A stretch of DNA of 22,428 bases from an uncultured Lachnospiraceae bacterium. GTDB lineage: Bacteria; Bacillota; Clostridia; Lachnospirales; Lachnospiraceae. Position 1 is the stretch's first letter; each line of letters begins with the position of its first letter. The stretch spans positions 1-22,428 of the forward strand of contig CAJTTO010000057.1 in NCBI GenBank assembly GCA_910579275.1. Direction: 5' to 3'. This document shows, piece by piece, positions 12,711 through 21,658 of this stretch. Below the pieces are notes generated by a model, which had not been told where the DNA came from, made no database searches, and saw only the letters and a list, made by a program, of their open reading frames with translations. Made by a program: the position numbers and the translations under genes.

Positions 12711-14210
12711 ATGTCAAAATATATTATGGCACTGGATGCGGGAACAACAAGCAACCGATGCATTTTATTCAACAAAAAGGGCGCACGCTGCAGTATGGCG
12801 CAGAGGGAATTTACACAATATTTTCCACAGCCGGGCTGGGTAGAGCATGACGCCGACGAAATCTGGGCAAGCCAGCTCGGCGTCGCGGTCGAGGCGATGA
12901 ATATGATAGGTGCGACGGCAAAGGACATTGCCGCAATCGGCATTACCAACCAGAGGGAAACGGCAATTGTCTGGGACAGGCACACAGGCGAACCTGTCCA
13001 CCATGCCATTGTATGGCAGTGCAGGCGCACTTCCGACATATGCGACGCCTTGAAGGCAAAAGGGCTTACTGAAACATTGAAACAAAAGACGGGGCTTGTC
13101 ATCGACGCCTACTTTTCGGCGACAAAAGTAAAATGGATATTGGACAACGTTCCCGACGCGAGACAGAAGGCCGAGAAGGGAGACCTTTTATTCGGCACGG
13201 TTGAGACATGGCTGATCTGGAAACTGACAAAAGGAGCCGTCCACGTCACGGACTATTCCAACGCCTCGCGGACAATGCTGTTCAACATCAACACGCTTGC
13301 CTGGGATGATGAGATTCTGGCTGAACTGGGGATTCCAAAGTGTATGCTTCCGGAAGTAAAGCCGTCAAGCTGCATCTATGGGGAGGCAGACCCCTCCTAT
13401 CTCGGCGGAGCAATCCCCATTGCGGGGGCAGCAGGAGACCAGCAGGCAGCGCTGTTCGGGCAGACGTGCTTTGCGGCAGGCACCGCAAAAAATACATATG
13501 GAACAGGGTGTTTCCTGCTGATGAACACTGGTGAAAAGCCTGTTTTTTCCGAGAACGGTCTCGTGACTACGATTGCATGGGGACTTGACGGAAAGGTAAA
13601 CTATGCGCTTGAAGGCTCTATTTTTGTTGCAGGCGCGGCAATCCAGTGGCTGCGTGACGAGCTGCGGATTATCGACTCCTCCGAGGATTCCGAGTACATG
13701 GCGAAAAAGGTCAACGATACAAACGGTTGTTACGTCGTTCCGGCATTTACAGGGCTTGGCGCCCCATACTGGGATCAGTATGCGCGCGGAACCATTGTCG
13801 GAATTACACGCGGCGTAAACAAATGCCATATTATACGCGCAACACTGGAGTCCATAGCGTATCAGGTAAATGACGTACTGGCGTCGATGGAGGCGGACTC
13901 CGGGATGAAGCTTACGACGCTCAAGGTTGACGGCGGTGCAAGCGCCAATAATTTTCTGATGCAGACACAGGCAGATATTGTGAACGTCCCTGTTATCCGG
14001 CCGCAGTGCGTGGAGACAACCGCCATGGGAGCCGCCTATCTGGCAGGCCTTGCGACAGGCTACTGGGCAAACAAGGAAGAAGTCATGCAAAACTGGATAA
14101 GTGACCGGACTTTCACGCCCGCGTCAACAGACACCGACAGGCAAAAAGGAATCGCAGGCTGGCATAAGGCAGTCAAGTATGCCTACGGCTGGGCGAAAGA
14201 GGACGAATAA
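12711..14210 (+). CDS. glpK: Glycerol kinase
   Basis: A FGGY-family kinase of 499 residues, the normal length, which phosphorylates glycerol to glycerol 3-phosphate in the cytoplasm. Seen are the N-terminal phosphate-1 motif LDAGTTSNRC, the glycerol-binding NQRETAIVWDRHTG, AGDQQAALFGQ (catalytic Asp in GDQ), TFGL-type loop segment FTGLGAPYWD and the adenosine motif KVDGGASANNFLMQ. In enterococcal enzymes a histidine in a YHFYG loop is phosphorylated by HPr; the matching segment here reads PSYLGG, so that control is probably missing. The start follows GGAGGT. No glpF, glpD or glpP lies next to it, which is unusual. The following SDR gene starts 86 bases later, after its own -10-like box. Confidence 0.96.
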   Translation: MSKYIMALDAGTTSNRCILFNKKGARCSMAQREFTQYFPQPGWVEHDADEIWASQLGVAVEAMNMIGATAKDIAAIGITNQRETAIVWDRHTGEPVHHAIVWQCRRTSDICDALKAKGLTETLKQKTGLVIDAYFSATKVKWILDNVPDARQKAEKGDLLFGTVETWLIWKLTKGAVHVTDYSNASRTMLFNINTLAWDDEILAELGIPKCMLPEVKPSSCIYGEADPSYLGGAIPIAGAAGDQQAALFGQTCFAAGTAKNTYGTGCFLLMNTGEKPVFSENGLVTTIAWGLDGKVNYALEGSIFVAGAAIQWLRDELRIIDSSEDSEYMAKKVNDTNGCYVVPAFTGLGAPYWDQYARGTIVGITRGVNKCHIIRATLESIAYQVNDVLASMEADSGMKLTTLKVDGGASANNFLMQTQADIVNVPVIRPQCVETTAMGAAYLAGLATGYWANKEEVMQNWISDRTFTPASTDTDRQKGIAGWHKAVKYAYGWAKEDE

Positions 14211-14239
14211 AAAACCTATTCATTTTGTAAAGATTGGGT

Positions 14240-14245
14240 TATAAT
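14240..14245 (+). promoter_or_regulatory. -10 box, possible promoter of the second SDR gene
   Basis: A perfect TATAAT in GGGTTATAATAAAA lies about 50 bases before the SDR start. The -35 region (TATTCA at 17-bp spacing) is poor and there is no terminator after glpK, so read-through from glpK is equally possible. Confidence 0.4.
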
Positions 14246-14296
14246 AAAAATACCGGCAATTACGGAACATAAATAAATGAAGGAGGTTTTACGGAT

Positions 14297-15097
14297 ATGG
14301 GATTTTTAACTGGGAAAACTGCGATTATCACTGGGGCAGGCAGGGCGGTTTTGAGCGACGGAAGATGTGGCTCCATCGGTTATGGCATTGCCACGGCATA
14401 TGCCAAGGAGGGTGCAAACCTTGTCATTACAGGAAGAAACGTCAAGAAACTTGAGGATGCCAAAGAAGAACTTGAGCGGTTGTACGGAATCAAGGTTTTA
14501 ACTGTTCAGGCGGATGTAAATGCCGGCGCGGACAATGAGTCCGTTGTGGCAAATGTCATACAGCAGACCATCGACACCTTTGGAAGTATTGATGTGCTGA
14601 TTAACAATGCGCAGGCGTCCGCATCGGGCGTAACGCTTGCGGAACATACCACGGATCAGTTTAACCTCGCACTGTACTCCGGACTGTATGCGGCATTCTA
14701 CTATATGAAAGCATGCTATCCGCATCTTGCAAAGGCAAAAGGTTCTGTCATCAACTTTGCTTCCGGCGCCGGACTCTTTGGCAATTTCGGCCAGTGTGCG
14801 TATGCGGCGGCAAAAGAGGGCATTCGCGGGCTGACGCGCGTGGCGGCAACAGAGTGGGCAAAAGACGGCATTAATGTCAATATCGTATGCCCGCTGGCGT
14901 GGACGGCACAGCTCGAACAGTTTGAGAAGGCATATCCGGATGCATTTAAGGAAAACGTCAAAATGCCTCCGGCAGGACATTACGGTGATGCCGAACTGGA
15001 AATCGGACGTGTGTGCGTACAGCTTGCATCTCCGGATTTCAAATACATGACAGGTGAAACGCTTACGCTTGAGGGCGGTATGGGACAGAGACCATAA
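14297..15097 (+). CDS. SDR-family oxidoreductase with extended glycine loop
   Basis: The 266-residue protein is a Rossmann-fold short-chain dehydrogenase. The catalytic triad is visible as FASGAG (Ser), YAAAK (Tyr, Lys) and an upstream NNAQAS in place of NNAG. The ending LTLEGGMGQRP is typical. The cofactor loop is unusual: TGAGRAVLSDGRCGSIGYGI carries about 10 extra residues between the usual glycines, and the opening MGFLTGKTAIITG...SIGYGIA recalls enoyl-ACP reductases (FabI), although the Tyr-x3-Lys spacing is that of classical SDRs. The GR after the second strand (ITGRN) suggests NADP. Its substrate is unknown. AAGGAGG precedes the start. A link with glpK is not evident beyond proximity. 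Confidence 0.88.
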   Translation: MGFLTGKTAIITGAGRAVLSDGRCGSIGYGIATAYAKEGANLVITGRNVKKLEDAKEELERLYGIKVLTVQADVNAGADNESVVANVIQQTIDTFGSIDVLINNAQASASGVTLAEHTTDQFNLALYSGLYAAFYYMKACYPHLAKAKGSVINFASGAGLFGNFGQCAYAAAKEGIRGLTRVAATEWAKDGINVNIVCPLAWTAQLEQFEKAYPDAFKENVKMPPAGHYGDAELEIGRVCVQLASPDFKYMTGETLTLEGGMGQRP

Positions 15098-15138
15098 CGC
15101 ATGTCGGGAATGCGTCTGTCAGCATTAGGGAGGACGAT

Positions 15139-16698
15139 ATGTCATACACTGCTTTATACAGAAAATTCCGTCCCGATGTGTTCGAGGACGTCAAAGGACA
15201 GGATCACATTGTCACAACGCTCAGAAACCAGATAAAGGCGGACCGCATCGGGCACGCCTATCTTTTCACAGGCACGCGGGGAACCGGCAAGACGACAATC
15301 GCCAAGCTGTTTGCCAAGTCCGTCAACTGTGAAAACCCCGTGGATGGCAGCCCCTGCGGAACGTGCAGGAGCTGCCAGACCATTGCGTCCGGAGCGAGCG
15401 TCAATGTGATAGAAATTGACGCCGCTTCCAACAACGGCGTTGACAATATTCGGGAAATCATAGACGAGGTTTCTTATTCTCCGGTCGAGGGTAAGTTCAA
15501 GGTTTATATTATAGACGAGGTGCATATGCTCTCAATAGGAGCCTTTAATGCGCTGCTCAAAACGCTCGAGGAACCGCCTTCCTACGTGATATTCATACTG
15601 GCGACAACCGAAGTGCACAAAATTCCGATAACAATACTGTCGCGCTGCCAGCGCTATGATTTCAAGCGCATCACAATCGAGACAATCGCGGAGCGGCTTC
15701 GGGACCTTATGGAGAAAGAACAGGTTCGGGTCGAGGAGCGCGCGCTGAAATATATTGCAAAGACAGCGGACGGTTCCATGCGCGACGCGCTGAGTCTTCT
15801 TGACCAGTGCATAGCGTTTCACTTTGGGGAAGAACTGACCTATGACAAGGTGCTCGATGTGCTGGGCGCAGTGGACACAGAGGTTTTTGCGCGGCTCTTG
15901 GACTTGGTTCTTGCGGAGGATGTCGCCGGCTGCATTTCCCTCTTGGAGGAGGTTGTCATACAGGGGCGGGAACTGACACAGTTTGTCACCGATATCACAT
16001 GGTACCTTAGAAATCTGCTTCTTGCTAAGACATCCGACAACAACATTGAAGACGTTATTGACGTATCAAGCGACAACCTCGCGCGGCTCAAGGCAGAGGC
16101 AGAAACAATGGACGCGGAGGAAATTATGCGGTATATCCGTATTTTTTCCGAACTTTCCGGACAAATCAAATATGCCACGCAGAAACGCATCCTCATAGAA
16201 ATGACGCTCATTAAGCTCTGCAGACCCGCCATGGAGACTTCCAATGACGCGGTTGTGGCGCGCGTGAAGGATTTGGAGGAAAAAATTGAAAAAGGTATTG
16301 TGCAGGCAGTGCCGGCTGCGGTACAATCAACAGAGACCGTCGCCGCGGCAGTGCAGAAACCGGAACTGCCCAAGGCGATTCCCGACGATATCAAGCAGAT
16401 TGTTTCAAACTGGCATGGAATCGTGGCAGAGACGAGCCAGCCGCTGAAAACACATCTCAAAAACGCGCACTTGAGTCTGGGCGGCGATAACAGGCTGCTG
16501 ATCGTTGTGGAGGATGGAGTGGCATATGATTACCTGACCGACGAGGAGAACCACAAACACGTAGAAGACATGATATCCAATTTTCTGCAAAAAGAGGTAA
16601 CCGTTCAGGTACACAATCTCGCGCCGGGAAGACATTTTGACGAAAGCTATGTTGACCTTGAAAAGGTAATCAACATGGAAATAGAAATTGAAGATTGA
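15139..16698 (+). CDS. dnaX: DNA polymerase III subunit gamma/tau
   Basis: Clamp-loader ATPase of 519 residues. Features in order: Walker A GTRGTGKTT (about 44-52), the four-cysteine zinc site in CENPVDGSPCGTCRSC (about 64-79), Walker B VYIIDEVHML, the LLKTLEEPP sensor segment and the SRC motif (LSRCQRYDF) that contacts ATP in the neighbouring subunit. Domain III follows, and then a C-terminal tau-like region (about 370-519) with a low-complexity Ala/Val linker. It loads the sliding clamp and ties the replisome together. AGGGAGG precedes the ATG. ebfC and recR follow in the conserved Firmicutes order. No A-rich slippery site with a downstream hairpin was noticed, so a separate short gamma form is not predicted. 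Confidence 0.96.
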   Translation: MSYTALYRKFRPDVFEDVKGQDHIVTTLRNQIKADRIGHAYLFTGTRGTGKTTIAKLFAKSVNCENPVDGSPCGTCRSCQTIASGASVNVIEIDAASNNGVDNIREIIDEVSYSPVEGKFKVYIIDEVHMLSIGAFNALLKTLEEPPSYVIFILATTEVHKIPITILSRCQRYDFKRITIETIAERLRDLMEKEQVRVEERALKYIAKTADGSMRDALSLLDQCIAFHFGEELTYDKVLDVLGAVDTEVFARLLDLVLAEDVAGCISLLEEVVIQGRELTQFVTDITWYLRNLLLAKTSDNNIEDVIDVSSDNLARLKAEAETMDAEEIMRYIRIFSELSGQIKYATQKRILIEMTLIKLCRPAMETSNDAVVARVKDLEEKIEKGIVQAVPAAVQSTETVAAAVQKPELPKAIPDDIKQIVSNWHGIVAETSQPLKTHLKNAHLSLGGDNRLLIVVEDGVAYDYLTDEENHKHVEDMISNFLQKEVTVQVHNLAPGRHFDESYVDLEKVINMEIEIED

Positions 16699-16766
16699 GA
16701 AAACGTGCTGCCGGCATCGAATGGTGCCGGAAGTCACAGAAAAGGTTATGGAAGGAGAATTGGAAC

Positions 16767-17120
16767 ATGGCAAAAAGAGGAGGATTTCCGGGGGGAATGC
16801 CTGGAAACATGAGCAATCTGATGAAGCAGGCACAGCGCATGCAGAGACAGATGGAGGAAGGACAAAAGGAACTTGAAACCAAGGAGTTTACGGCGAAGGC
16901 AGGCGGCGGAGCCGTGGAAGTAGTCGTGACAGGCAAGAAGGAAATCGTCAAGGTCACACTTTCGGAGGAAGCAGTAGACCCCGATGACATAGAGACCCTT
17001 CAGGATATGATTATTGCAGCGGCAAATGAAGCGCTCCGTCAGGCAGAGGAGGCAAACAATGAAATAATGGGCAAGATGGCAGGCGGCTTCGGCGGACTTG
17101 GCGGAGGACTACCCTTCTGA
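16767..17120 (+). CDS. ebfC: YbaB/EbfC family nucleoid-associated DNA-binding protein
   Basis: A 117-residue protein with a Gly/Met-rich N-terminus (GGFPGGMPGNM), the helix NLMKQAQRMQRQMEEGQKEL and the strands around AGGGAVEVVVTGKKEIVKV that define the family. It forms dimers that bind DNA and is nearly always encoded between dnaX and recR, as here. The start at 16767 is chosen because GAAGGAG lies 9 bases upstream and the protein then matches family length; an in-frame extension back to 16695 has no such site. Its TGA overlaps the recR ATG by one base, so translation is coupled. Confidence 0.94.
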   Translation: MAKRGGFPGGMPGNMSNLMKQAQRMQRQMEEGQKELETKEFTAKAGGGAVEVVVTGKKEIVKVTLSEEAVDPDDIETLQDMIIAAANEALRQAEEANNEIMGKMAGGFGGLGGGLPF

Positions 17121-17716
17121 TGGAACTATACAGCGGATATATTAACAAACTCATTGAACAGTTTGCAAAGCTGCCCGGAGTGGGGAACAAATCGGCGCAG
17201 CGCCTTGCGCTTCATGTCATCAATATGCCGTCGGAACATGTGGAACGCTTTGCGCAGATTATGGTGGATGCGAAGAATAACATCCACTACTGTAACGTTT
17301 GCTATACCCTCACGGACAAAGAAACATGCCCGATTTGCGCGAATGCGAACCGGGATCATAAGACAATAATGGTGGTCGAGAATATCAGGGATCTTGCAGC
17401 CTACGAAAAGACCGGCAAGTATGACGGCGTGTACCATGTCCTGCATGGTGCGATATCCCCCATGCTCGGGATCGGTCCAAACGATATCAAATTAAAAGAA
17501 CTTGTAAAGCGTCTGGAAGAGGATGTCAGCGAAGTCATCATTGCGACCAATTCCAGTCTTGAGGGCGAAACGACGGCAATGTACATATCAAAACTGATTA
17601 AGCCTGCAGGTGTAAAGGTGACGCGCATTGCAAGCGGCGTGCCCGTGGGCGGGGACTTGGAGTGCATTGACGAGATGACACTGCTGCGAGCGCTGGAGGG
17701 AAGAACGGAATTATAG
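17120..17716 (+). CDS. recR: Recombination mediator protein RecR
   Basis: The full-length 198-residue RecR starts on the ATG overlapping the ebfC stop. It has an N-terminal helix-hairpin-helix (LPGVGNKSAQRLALH), a C4 zinc finger (CNVCYTLTDKETCPIC, about 54-72), a Toprim domain opening at TIMVVENIRDLAAYE (about 78) with HGAISPMLGIGP, and the C-terminal Walker-like GVPVGGDLECIDEMTL. With RecO and RecF it loads RecA onto gaps in DNA. Expression is probably from the dnaX operon promoter. No terminator follows, so galM could be read through. Confidence 0.97.
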   Translation: MELYSGYINKLIEQFAKLPGVGNKSAQRLALHVINMPSEHVERFAQIMVDAKNNIHYCNVCYTLTDKETCPICANANRDHKTIMVVENIRDLAAYEKTGKYDGVYHVLHGAISPMLGIGPNDIKLKELVKRLEEDVSEVIIATNSSLEGETTAMYISKLIKPAGVKVTRIASGVPVGGDLECIDEMTLLRALEGRTEL

Positions 17717-17803
17717 TGCTAAAGAAATGTAACGGACTTAAAAGGGAAAAACAGTGCGTATAAGTGCAGAACAGGCAGCTGCACAGAATGGAGGAATACA
17801 AAA

Positions 17804-18850
17804 ATGGCAATCACAACGGATAATTTTGGAAAGACAGCTGACGGGACACAGGTGAAGCTCTACACCATCACGAACAATAACGGCTTCTCGGCATCTGTCA
17901 CGGATTTCGGCGCAATCCTCGTAAAACTTTTCGTGCCGGACAAGGCAGGAAAAACCGTGGATGTGGTATTGGGACACGACAGCGTTGAGGGGTATTTTGC
18001 AAACGGTTCTTTTTTCGGCGCGACGGTGGGGCCGAGCGCGAACCGTGTAGACAATGCAAGCTTTACCATTGATGGCGTGAAGTACCAGCTTGCAGCAAAC
18101 GACCGCACCAACAATCTTCACAGTGACGTGGACAAGGGATACCATAAGCGCGTGTGGAACGCAGTTTCGGGGGATAACAGCATCACATTTTCCATTGACG
18201 ACGAAGACGGATGCATGGGATTTCCGGGAAACAAGAAAGTGCAGGTGACCTATACTGTCACCGACGACAATGCGCTGAAGATAGACTACGATGTGACAAG
18301 TGACAAAAAGACACTGATTAATATGACGAACCATTCTTATTTCAATCTTGCAGGCCATAATGCCGACAACATTGAGGCGCACAGACTCAGCATCAATGCA
18401 TCCCATTATACGCCCGTGTTTGAACGGCTGATTCCCACGGGTGAACTTGCGGAAGTGGAAGGAACGCCGTTTGACTTTCGCGTGATGAAGGCGGTAGGCG
18501 ACGATATAGAGGCTGACGATATCCAGCTCAAATACGGGCAGGGCTATGACCATAACTTTGTGCTGGACGGCTATGACGGAACACTTCGAAAAGCGGCTTC
18601 TGTGGAGGAACCGACATCAGGAAGAAAGATGGACGTATACACAGACCAGCCCGGAATCCAGTTCTACGCAGGCAACTGCATTGCGCCGGAAAACGGCAAG
18701 GAAGGTGCGGTTTACGGAAAGAGAAGCGGGCTTTGCCTCGAGACACAGTGTTTTCCGGACGCAGTGAACCAGCCGCAGTTTCCCGACGTCATATATGGGC
18801 CGGAAAGACCATATAGAACCACAACCATTTACAAATTTTATAACGAATAA
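17804..18850 (+). CDS. galM: Aldose 1-epimerase (galactose mutarotase)
   Basis: A 348-residue mutarotase that interconverts alpha and beta anomers of galactose or glucose before Leloir-pathway use. The catalytic and binding residues of the family are in place: NLHSD (His106), MTNHSYFNLAGH (His177, catalytic acid), YDHNF (Asp249) and LETQCFPDAVNQP (Glu313, catalytic base). The start follows GGAGG at normal spacing. No signal peptide is present, so it is cytoplasmic. It lies 87 bases after recR with no galK or galT nearby. A clear terminator ends it. Confidence 0.95.
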   Translation: MAITTDNFGKTADGTQVKLYTITNNNGFSASVTDFGAILVKLFVPDKAGKTVDVVLGHDSVEGYFANGSFFGATVGPSANRVDNASFTIDGVKYQLAANDRTNNLHSDVDKGYHKRVWNAVSGDNSITFSIDDEDGCMGFPGNKKVQVTYTVTDDNALKIDYDVTSDKKTLINMTNHSYFNLAGHNADNIEAHRLSINASHYTPVFERLIPTGELAEVEGTPFDFRVMKAVGDDIEADDIQLKYGQGYDHNFVLDGYDGTLRKAASVEEPTSGRKMDVYTDQPGIQFYAGNCIAPENGKEGAVYGKRSGLCLETQCFPDAVNQPQFPDVIYGPERPYRTTTIYKFYNE

Positions 18851-18866
18851 AGCGGAGCTTTAACGA

Positions 18867-18894
18867 GATGAGTGTGCAGGCACTCATCTTTTTT
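18867..18894 (+). terminator. Terminator after galM
   Basis: Stem GATGAGTG (18867-18874) / CACTCATC (18881-18888) with a 6-base loop and TTTTTT. It separates galM from the LysM/DUF5711/CvpA group. Confidence 0.92.
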
Positions 18895-18937
18895 AATGTG
18901 CTGACGCATTTCGACAAAATCTTTAAGACAGGAGTGG

Positions 18938-18943
18938 TATGAT
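18938..18943 (+). promoter_or_regulatory. Extended -10 box, possible promoter of the LysM/DUF5711/CvpA group
   Basis: TATGAT preceded by TG one base upstream (TGGTATGAT) lies about 50 bases before the LysM-protein start and after the galM terminator. No good -35 is seen at 16-18 bases. Some promoter is needed here because of the upstream terminator. Confidence 0.4.
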
Positions 18944-18991
18944 AAGCAGTGAAACGCAATATCACAGTGATACAGGAAAGGTGATGCCAAA

Positions 18992-20296
18992 ATGGACAAG
19001 CAAATGAATATACTATTAAACACCGGATTACAGGAAGAAAATCAGCCCTCTGCCAGCGAAAAACCAGCCGGCTTTGCCGACAAGATACCATTCAGGGCGT
19101 CCGCAATCCTGCCGGTAAATACACGTACAATAGGAACGCCGGAAGGGATTTATATACTATACCTAGAGGACTACGTACATACTTTTATGAAAAAGGTGCT
19201 GGCGGAAAAAACAAAAAAAAGCGCGTCGCCGGAAGAAATTGTTGATAGCACGCAGCCGGACATCGCACTGTATGGACGTTCGATAGAAGAGCGCGGGAGG
19301 TATCGGATTGTCGTGTCAGGGGCAGCGCTTTTGCAAGAAAATACAGGGAAGGTGCAGCAGTATAATGACACCTATTTTCCGACGTGTACCTATATCGGTT
19401 CCGCGTATGTAAGCCTTAACAAAGATTCCGGCCTGCGTCTTGAACTGACACTGCAGAACACAAAAGTAATTCTGGATGACTTTTACATCTACTATGACCA
19501 GAATGAAGAGATGCAGAATTATCTCGTGGAGTGGAATAAGGCGCCTCTGTCGCCGACCGAGCATGAAGTATATGTTCGGAAAAAAGTGGATGACGCGGCG
19601 CGTCTGGGCAGGATTGCGCAGGCGTACAACCGTGAGGAGGCAAAAGTCGGTTTTATGTGGAACGTCATGAACGTCCTCTGTCTGGGATTTGTAGTCTGTG
19701 TCATGGCGTATGGCATTATTTCCATCAATAACTACAGCAAAATGCAGAGCATGCAGGAAAATATTGATTACTGCATGGCATTTATCGCGGAGAATACGTC
19801 TTTTGTTCTGCCGGGGACGGAGACCAGTCCTTCCGATGCGGCTGCGGCAATGCAGGAGAACGTGCAGGCGGAAAACGAAAAGGCAGGAGCCGTGCTGGCG
19901 GATGGCGGGAATACAGACGACAATAAAACGGAGAAAGAAAATATTCCGGATGCGGCGGAAACGCAGGAAAGCGATAACGGACAAAGTCAGACCATGCAGC
20001 AGGAACCGGCAGAAACAAATGCGGCCGGACTTCCGCCGGAGACAGCCCCGCAGCAGCCGGACACGGCACAGGAAACAGCGCAGCCGGATACAGTGCAGGC
20101 AGCCGGTACCGCAGCACTGCCGGATGATGGACAGGCAGCAATCCCGCAATATTATGTTGTGCGGCGCGGAGATACGCTCAGAACCATCTGCTATGACATT
20201 TACGGTGACTATTCCCGCGTGGATGAAATATGCAGATGGAACAACATCGACGACCCGGATAATATTCTTTATGGACAAAAGCTTTTACTTCCCTGA
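18992..20296 (+). CDS. Membrane protein with C-terminal LysM domain
   Basis: A 434-residue bitopic protein. A globular N-terminal part of about 225 residues, presumably cytoplasmic, has no family I recognise. One membrane segment (FMWNVMNVLCLGFVVCVMAY, about 223-245) follows. Next is a long Glu/Ala/Gln/Pro/Thr-rich linker with repeated PQQP/AQPDT-like motifs (about 275-385), and a single LysM domain at the C-terminus (YYVVRRGDTLRTICYDIYGD ... NILYGQKLLLP, about 386-434). LysM binds N-acetylglucosamine chains, so the outside end probably grips peptidoglycan while the inside end joins a cytoplasmic partner. The start has AAAGGTG upstream. DUF5711 and CvpA-like membrane genes follow closely; a shared role in envelope or division biology is inferred only from this arrangement. 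Confidence 0.82.
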   Translation: MDKQMNILLNTGLQEENQPSASEKPAGFADKIPFRASAILPVNTRTIGTPEGIYILYLEDYVHTFMKKVLAEKTKKSASPEEIVDSTQPDIALYGRSIEERGRYRIVVSGAALLQENTGKVQQYNDTYFPTCTYIGSAYVSLNKDSGLRLELTLQNTKVILDDFYIYYDQNEEMQNYLVEWNKAPLSPTEHEVYVRKKVDDAARLGRIAQAYNREEAKVGFMWNVMNVLCLGFVVCVMAYGIISINNYSKMQSMQENIDYCMAFIAENTSFVLPGTETSPSDAAAAMQENVQAENEKAGAVLADGGNTDDNKTEKENIPDAAETQESDNGQSQTMQQEPAETNAAGLPPETAPQQPDTAQETAQPDTVQAAGTAALPDDGQAAIPQYYVVRRGDTLRTICYDIYGDYSRVDEICRWNNIDDPDNILYGQKLLLP

Positions 20297-20355
20297 AAAT
20301 AATGGTATACTAATAAGCGCAAAGCAGAGGACTGAATCAATAAATGAGGTATACG

Positions 20356-21600
20356 ATGGCGGAAATAAAGGATTTTAACAGAAATCAATATTTGTTAAAA
20401 GGCGGAAAAAAGAAAACTCCCGAAACTAAGGAAGACGAAAGAGACAATAAAACACTTGACAACAAGCTGGCAAGACACCGTCAGATGAAGTTTTACACAG
20501 TGCTTGCCGTATTGGCTGTTGTGGCAGTTGCATCGGTTAGTTCTTATGTCAGCTGGAAAAACAAGCTGTATATTGATTACGAGGTAATCCAGCAAAGCGA
20601 ATGGTTCAGGGCATCCGAGTCAAAAAGCATGAACCTGAAAGGAACGCTTTTCACATACAGCAATGACGGAATGAGCTGTACCGACATAAAAGGAAAGACA
20701 ATATGGAACCAGACATACGAGATGCAGAATCCCATGGTAAGAACATGCGGCAGGACGGTTGCCGTGGGCGATTACAACGGCAGGAAAATATACATAGCCG
20801 ATACGCAGGGGACACTCGGTGCAGTGGAAACGACAATGCCAATCAGGGACTTTTGCGTTTCGTCAAACGGAATTGTGGCAGCGGTTTTGGATGATTCCAC
20901 TGTGACGGGCATTTATCTATACAGCCCAAAAGGGGAACCGGGAAAAGCGCTTGCCTATTTTAAGACAACCATGAGCAATTCCGGTTACCCTGCGGCGATA
21001 GACATATCAAGTGACGGAAGTCTGGTGGCAGTGTCCTACTTGAAAGCAGAAAAAGGAAAAATAGAATCGAGCATCGGCTTTTACAACTTTGCCTCGGTAG
21101 GGCAAAATTACACGGATAACCTTGTGAGCGGCTATGGTTATCCGGAAGCAGTCGTCCCGATGATACAATTCATGGGAAATGACACGGTATTTGCCGTTGC
21201 GGATAACCGGATTATGTTTTTCAAGGGAAGACAGAAACCGGAAAGCCTTCTGGAAAACATGATATCAGAAGAAATACAGAGCGTATTTCACGATGAAGAG
21301 CATGTCGGGCTGGTATTTTATAATACATCGGCAGAGACGACATACCGCGTTGAAATCTATGACACAAATGCAAAAATGGTCAGGGAAATTGCATTTAATC
21401 TCGAATACAAAGACATACTATTCAGTACATCAGGAATTTTCATATACAATGAGAACGAATGCCTGATATATGACTGGGGCGGCAGGCTGAAATATGAGGG
21501 AGCATTTCAGGACAGAGTCATATGCCTGATACCGGGAGGAAATATTTCAAGGCACACACTTGTTGCGGATGAAACAATACAGACCATTGAGCTTCAATAA
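20356..21600 (+). CDS. DUF5711-family membrane-anchored beta-propeller-like protein
   Basis: The 414-residue product has a charged cytoplasmic N-terminus (KGGKKKTPETKEDERDNK), one membrane segment at about 47-66 (YTVLAVLAVVAVASVSSYVS) and a long extracytoplasmic region of short beta repeats (ISSDGSLVAVSYLK, VAVGDYNGRKIYIAD, VFAVADNRIMFF), like a WD40/PQQ propeller. I recall this as DUF5711, common in Lachnospiraceae next to CvpA and LysM genes; function unknown. ATG 20356 is preferred over 20344 because GAGG lies 6 bases upstream of it. It starts 59 bases after the LysM gene, so the two are probably one transcript. Confidence 0.8.
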   Translation: MAEIKDFNRNQYLLKGGKKKTPETKEDERDNKTLDNKLARHRQMKFYTVLAVLAVVAVASVSSYVSWKNKLYIDYEVIQQSEWFRASESKSMNLKGTLFTYSNDGMSCTDIKGKTIWNQTYEMQNPMVRTCGRTVAVGDYNGRKIYIADTQGTLGAVETTMPIRDFCVSSNGIVAAVLDDSTVTGIYLYSPKGEPGKALAYFKTTMSNSGYPAAIDISSDGSLVAVSYLKAEKGKIESSIGFYNFASVGQNYTDNLVSGYGYPEAVVPMIQFMGNDTVFAVADNRIMFFKGRQKPESLLENMISEEIQSVFHDEEHVGLVFYNTSAETTYRVEIYDTNAKMVREIAFNLEYKDILFSTSGIFIYNENECLIYDWGGRLKYEGAFQDRVICLIPGGNISRHTLVADETIQTIELQ

Positions 21601-21658
21601 AGAGCTGCGGACAAATAACGGATTTTCTGCAGTATCAAATATACCGGAGGGGACGGAC

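Noticed and set aside
12398..12850. 150-codon frame upstream of and into glpK
   Set aside because: It crosses repeat copy C and the glpK start, has no ribosome-binding site and matches no protein pattern I know.
15139..16698. Programmed frameshift in dnaX giving a short gamma subunit
   Set aside because: No A AAA AAG-type slippery site with a stimulatory hairpin was noticed; the frame is open throughout.
19698..20378. 226-codon plus-strand frame overlapping the LysM gene
   Set aside because: It is Arg/Gln-rich shadow translation of the low-complexity linker; the LysM frame is supported by domains and by its ribosome-binding site.
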